Assembly (NCBI RefSeq): GCF_027941915.1
Contig: NZ_CP116009.1
Location: 3,658,001 to 3,722,000 of the forward strand
DNA length: 64,000 nt
DNA from: Ramlibacter tataouinensis
GTDB lineage: Bacteria > Pseudomonadota > Gammaproteobacteria > Burkholderiales > Burkholderiaceae_C
Direction: 5' to 3'
Within the stretch, counting starts at the first letter, position 1, and every line of letters begins with the position of its first letter. Of the stretch, positions 1-8,988 are shown piece by piece. The notes under the pieces were generated by a model. It was not told the DNA's origin. It did not search any database and worked only from the letters and a program-made list of their open reading frames with translations. A program made the position numbers and the translations under genes.

Positions 1-1
1 C

Positions 2-916
2 TTCCTGGAGCACCGGCTGGGCGCCGCGCGCGTGGGCGTGGTCGGCCTGGACGCGGTGTTCGTGACGGAGCCGCTGGGCGTGGCGCCGCACGCCGGCTGG
101 ACCCAGGTCACCGAGGCGCTGCCCGAGGTGCGGTTCGTCGACGTGAGCATGGCTTTCGCCAACGCCGTCCTGCCGCGCAGCCAGGAGGAACTGGTCCTGC
201 TGCGGCGCGCCGCCGCGATCGGCGAAGTCGCCACGCGCGCCTTCGTCGAACAGGCGGTGCCCGGCGCCCGCGAAAGCGAGGCCTTCGCTGCGGTGATGCA
301 GGCCATCTACTCGCTGGGCGGCAACGTCACGTCGCCGACCATGATCCTGCGCAGCGGCCCCGAGTCGCTGGGCTGGTATTCCCCCGAGTGGCTCTGGATG
401 GGCGGCGAGCCGAGGCGGCTGGAGCGGGGCGACATGATCGCCGCAGAGATCTTCCCGACCTACGGCGGCATGGAGTCGCAGCAGCAGTTGGCCGTCAGCA
501 TCGGCCCGGCCACCCCGACGCAGAAGATGCTGGGGGCGGTCGCCCGCGAGTCGTACGAGGCCGGGCTGCAGGCGATCCGCCCGGGCGCCTCGTTCGCCCA
601 GCTGTGCGAGCTCATGCAGCAGCCGCTGCGCGCGGCCGGATGCTGGAACATCGGACCACTGGTGCAGACCGTGCCGGTGATCTACAACAGTGCGCAGATG
701 GTCGGCGCAGCGGACCAGCCGGGCCTTGCCGGCATTCCATTGCCCCCGGTCGTGCCGATCACCGGCGACTTCGAACTGCGGGAAGGCATGGTGCTGGCGA
801 TGGAACCCAACGCCCTGAAAGACAAGGAGCGCGTGTGCATCGGCGGTACCGTGGTCGTCACTGCAGACGGCTGCGAAGAGCTGAACGAACTGGCCAACTG
901 GCTGATCGAGACCTGA
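2..916 (+). CDS. M24 peptidase-like (creatinase/Xaa-Pro aminopeptidase fold) protein, 5' partial
   Basis: The reading frame is already open at the left edge, so the start lies outside the window; the first in-window start codon is the GTG at 32. About 300 C-terminal residues of a pita-bread M24 domain are visible. The usual metal ligands look replaced: the first Asp strand reads GDMIAAEIFPTYGG (E instead of D), the active-site HG(I/V)G motif is absent, and only one C-terminal Glu (AMEPN) remains because the second is replaced in CIGGTVVVT. This resembles creatinase, which works without metal. It precedes a tripartite-transporter/amidase cluster, so a role in breaking down an amide or peptide-like nutrient is an inference. 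The fold call is good; the substrate is unknown. Confidence 0.8.
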   Translation, partial: FLEHRLGAARVGVVGLDAVFVTEPLGVAPHAGWTQVTEALPEVRFVDVSMAFANAVLPRSQEELVLLRRAAAIGEVATRAFVEQAVPGARESEAFAAVMQAIYSLGGNVTSPTMILRSGPESLGWYSPEWLWMGGEPRRLERGDMIAAEIFPTYGGMESQQQLAVSIGPATPTQKMLGAVARESYEAGLQAIRPGASFAQLCELMQQPLRAAGCWNIGPLVQTVPVIYNSAQMVGAADQPGLAGIPLPPVVPITGDFELREGMVLAMEPNALKDKERVCIGGTVVVTADGCEELNELANWLIET

Positions 917-1262
917 GCGGCGGCTGGCGAATGCCCGGAAGCCGCCTCGTAGGCGCTCGGGCTGATGAGCCAGTTCCTGGCCGCCGCGATGGTGCCGGTG
1001 CTGGCTTGCATCGCGTTGCTGATGACCATGGTCTGCCGCCTCTACCGGGTCGGCCCGCCCGGCAGCCTGTTCTTCGTGATGGCAGCGGCGATCGCCCCTG
1101 CAGGTGCCGCTGATGGTCGGCCTGCTGACCATGGGCGGCCTGCTGCCTTGCACAGCCCGCGATTTCGCCTTCGTGCCAGTGGGTGGATGCGGCGGTTGAT
1201 GCCGCCCCTTGTGCGCCGCTGACAGCCCGACGACGCCCCGACGTGCCCATCGAGGCAAGAGT
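917..1262. other. 346-bp gap; possible decayed small membrane protein
   Basis: No intact gene is recognised. From an ATG at 965 the plus strand reads a hydrophobic stretch (ACIALLMTMVC, then GSLFFVMAAAI). After a one-base shift near 1100 it continues as another hydrophobic run (PLMVGLLTMGGLLP) to a TGA at 1197. This could be a frameshifted gene for a small multi-pass protein, or chance in high-GC sequence. I cannot assign a family. Confidence 0.25.
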
Positions 1263-2336
1263 TCACGCCGTGGCCACCGTCCCGGCGACTGCCTGCCCGA
1301 ATGCCCGGCAGCCGATGTGGCCGCCGATGTCACGCGTGCGCGTGGCCGGGTTGGCGAGCACGCGGTCCACCGCGGCGGCGATTTCGTCGCGGACCCGCTG
1401 CCAACCGGCGTGCCGCTGCTGGTCGCCAACCCATCCCACCAGCATCGCCACCGAAAGGATCATGGACGTTGGGTTGGCGACGTCCTGGCCCGCGATGGCC
1501 GGCGCGGAGCCGTGCTGGGCCTGGGCACAACACAGCTCGTCGTTGGCCATCATCGATCCCGCCAGCCCCAGGCTGCCGGAAAGCTCGCTGGCCAGGTCGG
1601 ACAGGATGTCGCCGTACAGGTTGGTCGCAACCAGCACGTCGAAGCGTTCCGGCTCGCGCACCAGATGGGCGGTGGCGGCATCCACGAGCAGGTCGTCCAG
1701 CTGCACCTGCGGGAAGTCCCCGGCGACGTGGCGCACCGCCTCGAGGAACAGGCCATCGGTCATGTGGAAGCTGTTGGCCTTGTGGATCGCCGTCACCTTC
1801 TTGCGACGGGTCATCGCCAGCTCGAAGGCCGCGCGGGCGATGCGCTCGCTGCTATGCCGCGTGATCTTGCGGGTGGACAGCGCCATGTCGGGGCTGGGCA
1901 TCACCTCGCCCCACCCGCGCGTCATGTTGCGGTCGGGGTAGAAGCCCTCGGTCGCCTCCCGCATGATGACCAGGTCCATGCTGCGGCCCTCGCGCAGGTT
2001 GGACGGCAGGAAGGGGCGGGTGCGCGCCGGCCGCACGTTCGCATACAGGTCCAGGCCGACCCGGAACGCCGCCGACACGTTGCGGCCGCCTTTTTCCGGC
2101 GCCGGGTAGTCGGCATGCGACTGCGTCCCGAGGATGACCCCGTCGTACCCGCGCGCGCGCTGCAGCACCTCGTCCCGCAGCGTGGTGCCGTGATCGCGCA
2201 GGCTGTCGAAGCCCACGCTGTCGTAGTCGAGACTCAGTTCCAGGCGGTGGCGCTGCGCGGCCGCAGTCAGCACCTGGACCGAGGCCTCGACGATTTCGGG
2301 GCCGATGCCGTCGCATGGCAGGACGAGGAGCCGCAC
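1263..2336 (-). CDS. Isocitrate/isopropylmalate dehydrogenase family protein
   Basis: A 357-residue NAD-dependent beta-decarboxylating dehydrogenase. The N-terminus LPCDGIGPEIV is the nucleotide-side signature and NLYGDILSDLASELSGSLG (about residues 240-260) is the family signature that binds metal and 2-oxo/hydroxy acid. The length fits tartrate/D-malate and isopropylmalate dehydrogenases. The start is a GTG 8 bases after the TGA of the upstream receptor gene, so the two are probably cotranscribed. Beside a Bug receptor and amidase, rather than leuC/leuD, a tartrate or malate-like catabolic substrate is likelier than leucine synthesis. That substrate is inferred. Confidence 0.82.
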   Translation of the reverse strand: MRLLVLPCDGIGPEIVEASVQVLTAAAQRHRLELSLDYDSVGFDSLRDHGTTLRDEVLQRARGYDGVILGTQSHADYPAPEKGGRNVSAAFRVGLDLYANVRPARTRPFLPSNLREGRSMDLVIMREATEGFYPDRNMTRGWGEVMPSPDMALSTRKITRHSSERIARAAFELAMTRRKKVTAIHKANSFHMTDGLFLEAVRHVAGDFPQVQLDDLLVDAATAHLVREPERFDVLVATNLYGDILSDLASELSGSLGLAGSMMANDELCCAQAQHGSAPAIAGQDVANPTSMILSVAMLVGWVGDQQRHAGWQRVRDEIAAAVDRVLANPATRTRDIGGHIGCRAFGQAVAGTVATA

Positions 2337-2344
2337 GGCGATGC

Positions 2345-3382
2345 TCAGTCGACCTTGATGCCCTTGTCGCGGATCAGCTTCGTCCAGCGCTGGCTCTCGG
2401 TTTCGACGAAGCTGGAGAAGTTCGCGGGGGTGCCGCCGCCGACTTCGGCTCCCTGGTCGGCCACGACCTTGCGGTAGGCCGGGTCCTGGGTGGCACGGTT
2501 CACTGCTTCGTTGAGCTTGGCGATCACCTCGGGCGGTACGCCCTTGGGTGCGATCACGCCGAACCAGTTGGAAGCGTTCATGGTCGGGTAGCCCAGCTCG
2601 GCGAAGGTCGGCACGTCGGGCAGTGCCGGCAGGCGCTTTTCGGCCGTGACCGCCAGGATGCGGATGCGCGGGCTATCGCCAGTGGCGTGCGGGATGAACA
2701 GGCTGGCCAGGTCCATCATGAAGTCGGTGCTGCCCCCCATGATGTCGTTGATGGCCGGGGCGCCGCCGCGATAAGGGACGTGCACCGCGTCGAACTTGGC
2801 CGTGTCCTTGAACAACTCGGCGACCAGGTTGGAGGCTCCGCCGGCGCCGGTGGATGCATAGCTGAAGCCGCCTGGCTTGCGCTTCGACCAGGCCAGGAAC
2901 TCCGCCAGCGTCTTGTAGGGCGCGGATGCGGAGACCCCGAGCACGAGCGGGCCCTTCTCGAGCAACGCAATGGGCTCGAGGTCCTTCTTCGGGTCGTAGG
3001 CCAGCTTGCCGTACAGCGCCTGGTTCACCGACATGGGCGCGAAATTGCCCAGGCCGATCATGTAACCGTCCGGCTTGGCGGTGGCGATCGCCTGCGTGCC
3101 GATGTTTCCGCTCGCGCCGGGCCTGTTCTCGACGACGACGCGTTGGCCGAGATAGTCTTCCATCTTCTTGGCAAGCTGTCGCGAGCGCGTGTCCGAGCTG
3201 CCCCCGGCGGCGTACGGCACCACGAAGACGATGGGCTTGGACGGGTAGCTCCCTGCCTGGGCCCATGCGCCGGGGGCCATGGTGGCCGCCGCTGCGGCGA
3301 GCATGCAGGCGGACCACAGGCGGCGCGTCACGCGGGTCTGCACCGAGGTGAGGGAAGGACAGGAGCGAAGGATCGACTGCAT
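2345..3382 (-). CDS. Bug-family tripartite tricarboxylate transporter substrate-binding protein
   Basis: A 345-residue periplasmic receptor. The N-terminus has basic residues, a hydrophobic run and a cleavage-like GAWAQA site near residue 42. The mature part starts with YPSKPIVFVVPYAAGGSSD, typical of Bug (Bordetella uptake gene) proteins, and carries LGQRVVVENRPGASGNIG and the family VPTFAELGYP motif. The start chosen is ATG 3380-3382 because it gives a proper signal peptide; the frame is open further upstream without one. It belongs to an amidase-receptor-dehydrogenase run regulated from a divergent LysR gene. The TctA/TctB membrane partners are not nearby, which is common for this expanded family. 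Confidence 0.9.
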   Translation of the reverse strand: MQSILRSCPSLTSVQTRVTRRLWSACMLAAAAATMAPGAWAQAGSYPSKPIVFVVPYAAGGSSDTRSRQLAKKMEDYLGQRVVVENRPGASGNIGTQAIATAKPDGYMIGLGNFAPMSVNQALYGKLAYDPKKDLEPIALLEKGPLVLGVSASAPYKTLAEFLAWSKRKPGGFSYASTGAGGASNLVAELFKDTAKFDAVHVPYRGGAPAINDIMGGSTDFMMDLASLFIPHATGDSPRIRILAVTAEKRLPALPDVPTFAELGYPTMNASNWFGVIAPKGVPPEVIAKLNEAVNRATQDPAYRKVVADQGAEVGGGTPANFSSFVETESQRWTKLIRDKGIKVD

Positions 3383-3452
3383 GGGCCTTTGGTAAGAGTG
3401 GTTGGGAAGAATGAAAACCGGTGTCGGGCGGATGTCGATGGGAGGGCAGCGC

Positions 3453-4712
3453 TCAGGCGGCCAACGCGCACGCGGACGCTCCGCGTTCGTCGACAACCGG
3501 GTGCAGCACGCGGGCCCAGGCCAGCAGCTCGCCATCCGCATTCCAGGGGGCGACCAGCTGCACCCCCATCGGAAGCCCCTCGTCCGTGAAGGAGGTCGGC
3601 AGGTGCAGGCAGGGCCAGCCCAGCAGCGACCAGGCCTTGTTGAAGCTGGAGTCGCCGGTGCTGTGCAGGCCCTCGGGTGCCGGGCCGGGTGCGCTGAACG
3701 TGAGGACGAGGTCCGCCTCGCCGAACTGCGAGTGCCAGCGCTGGCGCTGCTCCGCCTGGAACGCACGCATCAGCAGGTAGCGCTCGGCCGGGATCGCCAA
3801 GCCGCGGTCCACGGCTGCCAGCAGTTCGCGGCTGAGCGCGTGCGCGGCAACCGACGCAACCGGGAGCAGGCTGCGCGCGAACTCGTAGTGCATCACGGCG
3901 TGGTGGGCTTCCATCCAGCGCGGGGCCTCGGCCAGCTCGCACGGGCCCAGGATCGTGGCGCCACGGGCAGCCAGCCGCTCCCGCGCGCGCTGCACGGTTT
4001 GCGCCGCGCGCGCATCGATCTCGATCCCGGGCACGCGCTCGATCACCGCCACTCGCGGTGCGCGGGCGGGCGCCTGCTGCGCCATGCAGTGGGGCAGCAG
4101 CACCGAGGCGAATTTCCCGATCTCGTCGAAACCCGCGCCGAACCAGCCGACCACGTCCAGGGATTCGCAGGTGATCTTCATGCCGTCGCGTGCCACGGCG
4201 CCGAACGACGGCTTGAACCCCAGGACGCCGCAGAACGCGGCCGGGCGGATCATCGAGCCGCCGGTCTGCGTGCCCAGGGCCGCTGGAACGAGTCCCGCCG
4301 CCACGGCCGCGGCCGAGCCGCTGGAGGAACCGCCGGGCGTGTGGCCGGGGGCGTGCGGATTTCGCGTGGGCCCGGGGTGCACGAACGCGTATTCGGCGGT
4401 CACGGTCTTGCCCACTGGAACCGCTCCCGCGGCGCGCAACAAGGCCACGCAGCTGGCGTCGAAGGCGGCCGGCCGATCCGGCGTGGCCGTGGAGCCGCAT
4501 CGGGTCGCCAGCCCGGCCACGTCGATCACGTCCTTCACGCCGAAAGGCATTCCGGCCAGGGGACCTTCGATGTGCGGGGTTGCCCGCAGCAGGGCTTCGT
4601 CGGCCACGCTCGTGAAGGCGCGCAGCTCGCCGTCGCGTTGTGCGACCCGCTGCAGCGCAGCTGCTGCGGCGGATGGGAGGGACGTGCCAGCGCTTGAAGA
4701 ACCGTTTGCCAT
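3453..4712 (-). CDS. Amidase (amidase signature family)
   Basis: A 419-residue amidase-signature hydrolase that cleaves a carboxamide to acid and ammonia. The Ser-cisSer-Lys triad is visible: Lys in GVKDVIDVAG (about residue 70), the Gly/Ser-rich loop TPGGSSSGSAAAVAAG, and the nucleophile in GTQTGGSMIRPAAFCG. The start is ATG 4710-4712, matching the usual short N-terminus. Only 70 bases separate it from the receptor gene downstream, so an operon is likely. The LysR gene starts 147 bases away on the opposite strand. The substrate cannot be read from the sequence. Confidence 0.88.
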   Translation of the reverse strand: MANGSSSAGTSLPSAAAAALQRVAQRDGELRAFTSVADEALLRATPHIEGPLAGMPFGVKDVIDVAGLATRCGSTATPDRPAAFDASCVALLRAAGAVPVGKTVTAEYAFVHPGPTRNPHAPGHTPGGSSSGSAAAVAAGLVPAALGTQTGGSMIRPAAFCGVLGFKPSFGAVARDGMKITCESLDVVGWFGAGFDEIGKFASVLLPHCMAQQAPARAPRVAVIERVPGIEIDARAAQTVQRARERLAARGATILGPCELAEAPRWMEAHHAVMHYEFARSLLPVASVAAHALSRELLAAVDRGLAIPAERYLLMRAFQAEQRQRWHSQFGEADLVLTFSAPGPAPEGLHSTGDSSFNKAWSLLGWPCLHLPTSFTDEGLPMGVQLVAPWNADGELLAWARVLHPVVDERGASACALAA

Positions 4713-4836
4713 GGGCCGGCGGAGAAAGTCGAAAGCCAGGAGTGGAAGAAACGCCACCGGCTGGGTGCGCCGATGTCGGGGGGCGCGTGGGAAGCCGTGG
4801 TCGGGCGGCATCCTACGGCGTGGATTATTCTCAGTC

Positions 4837-4849
4837 CAATTCGAAATTG
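4837..4849. promoter_or_regulatory. Candidate LysR operator between amidase and lysR
   Basis: CAATT-CGA-AATTG is a perfect 5-base inverted repeat in an AT-rich patch of the divergent intergenic region, ending 10 bases before the LysR start. LysR regulators commonly bind interrupted dyads (T-N11-A) in such divergent promoters and autoregulate. The dyad is seen; its function is inferred. Confidence 0.45.
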
Positions 4850-4859
4850 AGCGCCGACT

Positions 4860-5819
4860 ATGTTGAATCACGACACAATCTTCCTGGACGCCCGGCTGCT
4901 GCAGATCTTCTGCGTCGCGGCGGAGGAACTGCATTTCGGCCGTGCCGCAGAGCGCATGTGCATGAGCCAGCCGCCGTTCAGCCAGCAGATCAAGCGGCTG
5001 GAGAAACTGGTGGAGGCGCAGCTGTTCGTGCGCACGACCCGCTCCGTGCGGCTGACGCCCGCGGGCGAAGTGATGCTCTCGCGCGCCAAGCGTCTGGCCA
5101 GCGATACCGGGCTGATGCTTCGGGCCGTGCGCCAGGCGGCGCGCGGGGAGGCCGGCTCGCTGTCGATCGGGCTGACGATCAGCGCCAACTGCTCGCCGCT
5201 CGCGGAAGCGCTGTACCAGTACCGGATCACGCATCCCCACATCGAGCTCGATCTGCGCGAGATGAACTCCAGCACGATGGAGTCGGCGCTGCGGCTGCGC
5301 CAGATCGACGTCGCCCTGATGCGGCCGGTGCACGTCGATGCCGACATCTCGACAACGGAGGTCTACCGCGAGCCCATGGTGCTGGCCGTGCGCCGCGACC
5401 ACCCCTGGGCCGGGCAGAAGTGCGTGTCGCTGGAGCAGGTGGCCGAGGTGCCGCTGATCGGCTACGAGCAGGCGATCTCGCCTTACTTCCGGCGCATGGT
5501 GCACCAGATGTTCGCCCAGACCGCCCGGCCCCCGCGCATCGTCCAGGAAAGCGCCGTGCCGACCAACCTGACCCTCGTCGAGGCCGGCGTGGGGGTGGCC
5601 ATCGTTCCGCTCACCATCTTGCGCGCGCGCAGCGATACGCTGACCTACGTCCCGCTGCACGACCGCTCGATGACGCAGGCCGTCACCGTGATGGCGATGC
5701 TGCGTTCGCACCCCAACCCGGCCGCCAACGACCTCGCCGCGACCATGCTGAACGTACAGGCGGACCTGGCGGGCCGGAGCGCGAAGAAGCAAGTCCGTCG
5801 CAAGAACAGGGGTAGCTGA
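4860..5819 (+). CDS. LysR-family transcriptional regulator
   Basis: A 319-residue LysR regulator. The N-terminal winged helix-turn-helix covers about residues 12-70 (LLQIFCVAAEELHFGRAAER, then SQPPFSQQIKRLEKLV and RLTPAGE). The C-terminal effector domain starts near residue 95 (GSLSIGLTISANCSPL) and includes the usual EAGVGVAIVPL strand near residue 245. It is divergent from the amidase-receptor-dehydrogenase run and very probably controls it in response to the transported or hydrolysed compound. ATG 4860 directly precedes the domain and fits the family length. Confidence 0.92.
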   Translation: MLNHDTIFLDARLLQIFCVAAEELHFGRAAERMCMSQPPFSQQIKRLEKLVEAQLFVRTTRSVRLTPAGEVMLSRAKRLASDTGLMLRAVRQAARGEAGSLSIGLTISANCSPLAEALYQYRITHPHIELDLREMNSSTMESALRLRQIDVALMRPVHVDADISTTEVYREPMVLAVRRDHPWAGQKCVSLEQVAEVPLIGYEQAISPYFRRMVHQMFAQTARPPRIVQESAVPTNLTLVEAGVGVAIVPLTILRARSDTLTYVPLHDRSMTQAVTVMAMLRSHPNPAANDLAATMLNVQADLAGRSAKKQVRRKNRGS

Positions 5820-6013
5820 CCTTCGTGACTGGCCAAGACTCAGGTGAAGCTGGCATCTCCACGGCGACGCGATCCCCGCTGCTCGGCCGTGGCACGGTAG
5901 TGCTCACTGGTCAGCAAGGCTTGCCGGGGCGGCGCCTCATCGAGCCCGGCGAAGCGGGCTTTTGGATAAAGTGAATGTCGCGCGTGTGAATGCGGATGCC
6001 ATGAAGACGCGAG

Positions 6014-7199
6014 ATGAAAAGTAACCGGCGCCAACCGGCGACCAGCGGCACCGACATCGGTCGGCGGCTGCGTGACAAAGAGGCGATCCACGAAAACGAG
6101 GAGCGCCTGCGGCTGGCCATGGAAGTCGCCGATCTCGGCACCTACGACTGGGACCTGCCCGCCGGGATGATCCGCTGGTCGGGCAAGGTTTGCGAGGTGT
6201 TCGGCTTGCCGGCAGATGTGCGGGTGACCCCGGACAAACGGGCGGCGCTGATCCACCCCGACGACCGCGAGCGTGCGCTGGGGCTCTTCGCGGCTGCCGC
6301 GGAGCCGGCCAGCGGGGGCGCGTACCGGGCCGAATACCGGGTCCTGCCCGCTGACGGCAGTCCGGAGCGCTGAGTCGCTGAACGTGGCCAGGTGCTGTTC
6401 GACCGCGCGGGGCGCCCGCGACGTTTCATCGGCGTGGTCGTGGACAACACCGCGCACAAGCACGCCGAATTCGAGCGCGAGCGGCTCATGCGGGAGCTCG
6501 AGCAGGCGGTTCGCACCCGTGACGACCTTCTCGCCATCGTCTCCCACGACCTGCGCAGCCCGTTGGGCACGATCAGCCTGGCGGCAGAGCTGCTGGCGCG
6601 AGAGGCCGATGCCGACGGCGACGGCCGCGGCCGCAAGCCCGTGGAGACCATCCTGCGCGCCAGCAGTCGCATGAAGCAGCTGATCGGAGACCTGCTGGAC
6701 ATGGCGAGCACGCAGACGGGGCGTCTTTCGGTGGAATTCGAGGCTTGCGACGCGAAGGCGTTGGCGACCGAGGCGTTCGAGGCGCACGCACCTTCGGCGG
6801 CGGAGAAGGGCATTGAACTCGATGTGCAGCTCGATCTGCACGGCGAGTCCGTCTGCTGTGACCACGGAAGGATCCAGCAGGTGTTCGCCAACCTGATCGG
6901 CAATGCGATCAAGTTCTGCGCGGGCGGCGACACCGTCCGGCTATTGGCTATTGGCGGCACGCGAGCCCGGGGCGGTGCGCTTCTCGGTTGTCGACAGCGG
7001 CCCGGGCATTCCGGCCGAGGCGCTGGCCCACCTGTTCGATCCCTACTGGTCGGCCAGGGAGCACGCGACGATCGGTTCAGGGCTCGGCCTGTTCATCTCC
7101 AACGGCATCGTCGCTGCGCACGGGGGGCGGCTGTGGGTGGAGAGTACCGCCGGGAAGGGAAGTGCCTTCCACTTCACGGTGCCGATGGCACAGGGCTGA
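6014..7199 (+). pseudogene. PAS sensor histidine kinase, broken by a stop codon and a 7-base duplication
   Basis: The parts are in order: a PAS fold (about residues 27-120, ERLRLAMEVADLGTYDWDLP), H-box IVSHDLRSPLGTI, N-box NLIGNAIKF, then DSGPGIP and GSGLGLFISNGI of the ATPase domain. Two lesions break it. An in-frame TGA at 6371-6373 falls exactly where PAS/PAC domains have Trp (SPER-stop-VAERGQVLFD), as from TGG to TGA. A perfect tandem duplication of CTATTGG (6941-6954) shifts the frame inside the ATPase domain. Removing 7 bases leaves 393 codons and restores the ATPase motifs to the first frame. No receiver domain or response regulator is adjacent. The last 26 bases overlap the convergent patatin gene. 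Confidence 0.85.
6941..6954 (+). repeat. 7-base tandem duplication (CTATTGG x2) causing the kinase frameshift
   Basis: Two exact adjacent copies of CTATTGG. With one copy removed, the kinase frame reads VRLLAAREPGAVRFSVVDSG without interruption. This is typical of replication slippage. Confidence 0.8.
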
Positions 7200-8106
7200 G
7201 CCCTGCCGATCGCGGCTGTCCACTGGGTGTGCCGGCTTGCGGCTCGTCCACGTGTGGCCGCAGCGCACCCGGGATGCGCTGCTGCGCAAGTCCGCCGCCT
7301 TCGAGCCAGCGGCGAGTGCCCTGGGCAGCGCGTTCGATCAGGTCGCGTGCGCGGGAGAAGTCGTAGGCCGATACCGCGAGCGGACACAGGGGCGGCACCG
7401 TCGCGACCTCGACGCGGCCGTCCAGCTGCTCCAGGTCGCGCACCAGCTGCCGCGCCACCAGCAGGTTCAGGGCATGGAAGGCGCTCGCGAGCGCGCCCGT
7501 CGGCGGCGTGCTCAGCGCGCATGCAAAGCCGGTGGGCAGGACGACCAGGCGCGTGCACCCGAGCGCCAGCGCCGCCATCACCGGCGTGTTGCTGGCGACG
7601 GCGCCGTCGATCAGGTACTGGTCGCCGATGCGCACCGGCGGAAAGGCGCCGGGAATGGCGCAGCTGGCGAGAATGGCGTCGGCAGCCGGGCCGCACGAGA
7701 GCAGCACCGATGCGCCCGTGAGCAGGTCGGTTGCCGCGACGTGCATCGGAATCACGGTGTCTTGCAGCTGCGAATGGGGCAGGTGCCGCGCCACCAGGCC
7801 GCGCAGCCCGCTCGGGTCGACGAGCGAGGCCGCGCCCCGGAAGACGCCGAACAGGTTGCGCGGCGACAGCGGAAACACGTCGCTGCGCCGCAACCCGCAC
7901 CAGATCGCCTCCAGCCGCGCCACCCCGGCCGGCGTGGGATCGCAGCAGAAATGGATGCCGTTCAGGGAACCGACCGAGGCGCCCACGACCAGGTCCGGCC
8001 GCACGCCGTGCGCCACGAGCTCGCGCAGCATGCCCACCTGGATGGCCCCGAAGCTGCCGCCTCCGGCCAGCACGAAGGCGGTCTTTTCCCGATTGCCGTC
8101 GGCCAT
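7174..8106 (-). CDS. Patatin-like phospholipase (RssA/YchK-type)
   Basis: A 310-residue patatin-fold serine acyl hydrolase. The oxyanion loop GGGSFGAIQVG lies at residues 15-25, the nucleophile elbow GASVGS puts Ser near residue 44, and the catalytic Asp is in the DGAVASN motif of the second half. No signal peptide or membrane segment is seen. ATG 8104-8106 follows GAAGGA at good spacing and lies 14 bases after the reductase stop, so the pair is likely cotranscribed. The C-terminal 30 residues are Pro/Ser/Gly-rich and probably disordered. The lipid substrate is unknown. Confidence 0.85.
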   Translation of the reverse strand: MADGNREKTAFVLAGGGSFGAIQVGMLRELVAHGVRPDLVVGASVGSLNGIHFCCDPTPAGVARLEAIWCGLRRSDVFPLSPRNLFGVFRGAASLVDPSGLRGLVARHLPHSQLQDTVIPMHVAATDLLTGASVLLSCGPAADAILASCAIPGAFPPVRIGDQYLIDGAVASNTPVMAALALGCTRLVVLPTGFACALSTPPTGALASAFHALNLLVARQLVRDLEQLDGRVEVATVPPLCPLAVSAYDFSRARDLIERAAQGTRRWLEGGGLAQQRIPGALRPHVDEPQAGTPSGQPRSAGLSPVPSAP

Positions 8107-8120
8107 GGCGATGGCGTCCT

Positions 8121-8843
8121 TCAATAGCCGTAGAACTCCTCGCTGCGGATGTCGTCGCCGTCGACCCCGGCGCGCTCCAGCGTGTTGCGCAGCGCGCCCA
8201 CCATGGCCGGCGGACCGGCCACGTAGTACACGGGAGCCGGCAGCTCCGCGGCGATCCGCTTCAGCAGGGCTTCGTCGATCGGGCCGGTCCTGCCCATCCA
8301 CGGCAGGCGCGACTCTTCCAGCCGCGTCATGGTGGCGACCAGCCGGAAGTTGCGGTTGTCGCCTTCCAGCCGCTGCAGTTCGGTGAGGAACGCGCTGTCC
8401 TCGGGCCGCCGGTTGGAATACAGCAGGACCAGGCGCTGGGGCAGGGCGTTCCGGGTGGCGTGCCGCAGGATGCTCATGAAGGGCGTGATGCCGATGCCGC
8501 CGGCGATGAACACGGCGGCCCGTTCCTGCTTGTTGTGCAGGGTCAGCGAGCCGAAGGGTCCGTCGATCTCGGCCTGGCCCCCGATGGGCAGGCGCGCCAG
8601 CGCCTGCTTGAACGCGCTGTCGCGCATGCGCGTGGCCACCACCAGCTCGTCTTCGTGGGGCGCGCTGACGATGGAAAAGGCATGGCGCGCGCCGTCCGTG
8701 CCGGCGACGGCCGGATCCGGCAGGATCAGGTCGATGGCCTGGCCCGGCCGGAAGCTGAACCCGGCCGGCTTGTCGAAATGAAAGGCCGTCGTGCCGTGTG
8801 CAACTTCCTCGCTGCGCTGCAGGCGGATCGCCATGGTCGTCAT
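8121..8843 (-). CDS. FAD/NAD(P)-binding ferredoxin reductase-like oxidoreductase
   Basis: A 240-residue ferredoxin-NADP-reductase-fold protein. The FAD domain has FRPGQAIDL and RHAFSIVSAP (an RxFS version of RxYS). The NAD(P) domain has FIAGGIGITPFMSILRH near residue 110 and YVAGPPAMVGAL near residue 205, and the protein ends with the family-typical EEFYGY. There is no 2Fe-2S cysteine cluster, so a separate ferredoxin or oxygenase would take the electrons. ATG 8841-8843 is chosen because CAGGAG sits about 8-12 bases upstream. It is the first gene of the pair with the patatin. Confidence 0.85.
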   Translation of the reverse strand: MTTMAIRLQRSEEVAHGTTAFHFDKPAGFSFRPGQAIDLILPDPAVAGTDGARHAFSIVSAPHEDELVVATRMRDSAFKQALARLPIGGQAEIDGPFGSLTLHNKQERAAVFIAGGIGITPFMSILRHATRNALPQRLVLLYSNRRPEDSAFLTELQRLEGDNRNFRLVATMTRLEESRLPWMGRTGPIDEALLKRIAAELPAPVYYVAGPPAMVGALRNTLERAGVDGDDIRSEEFYGY

Positions 8844-8988
8844 GATGCTGCTCCTGGGCCGCTGGGTGGGGCGCGGCGGGTCCGGGCCTGTTGCCTCGTG
8901 GCCCTTGGACACTCGCGGGCCCTCGGAAGTGACAAACCCCTGAGCGCTGCATGGTGGCTGGATTCGGCGGCAGCGTCACCGCTCCCCC

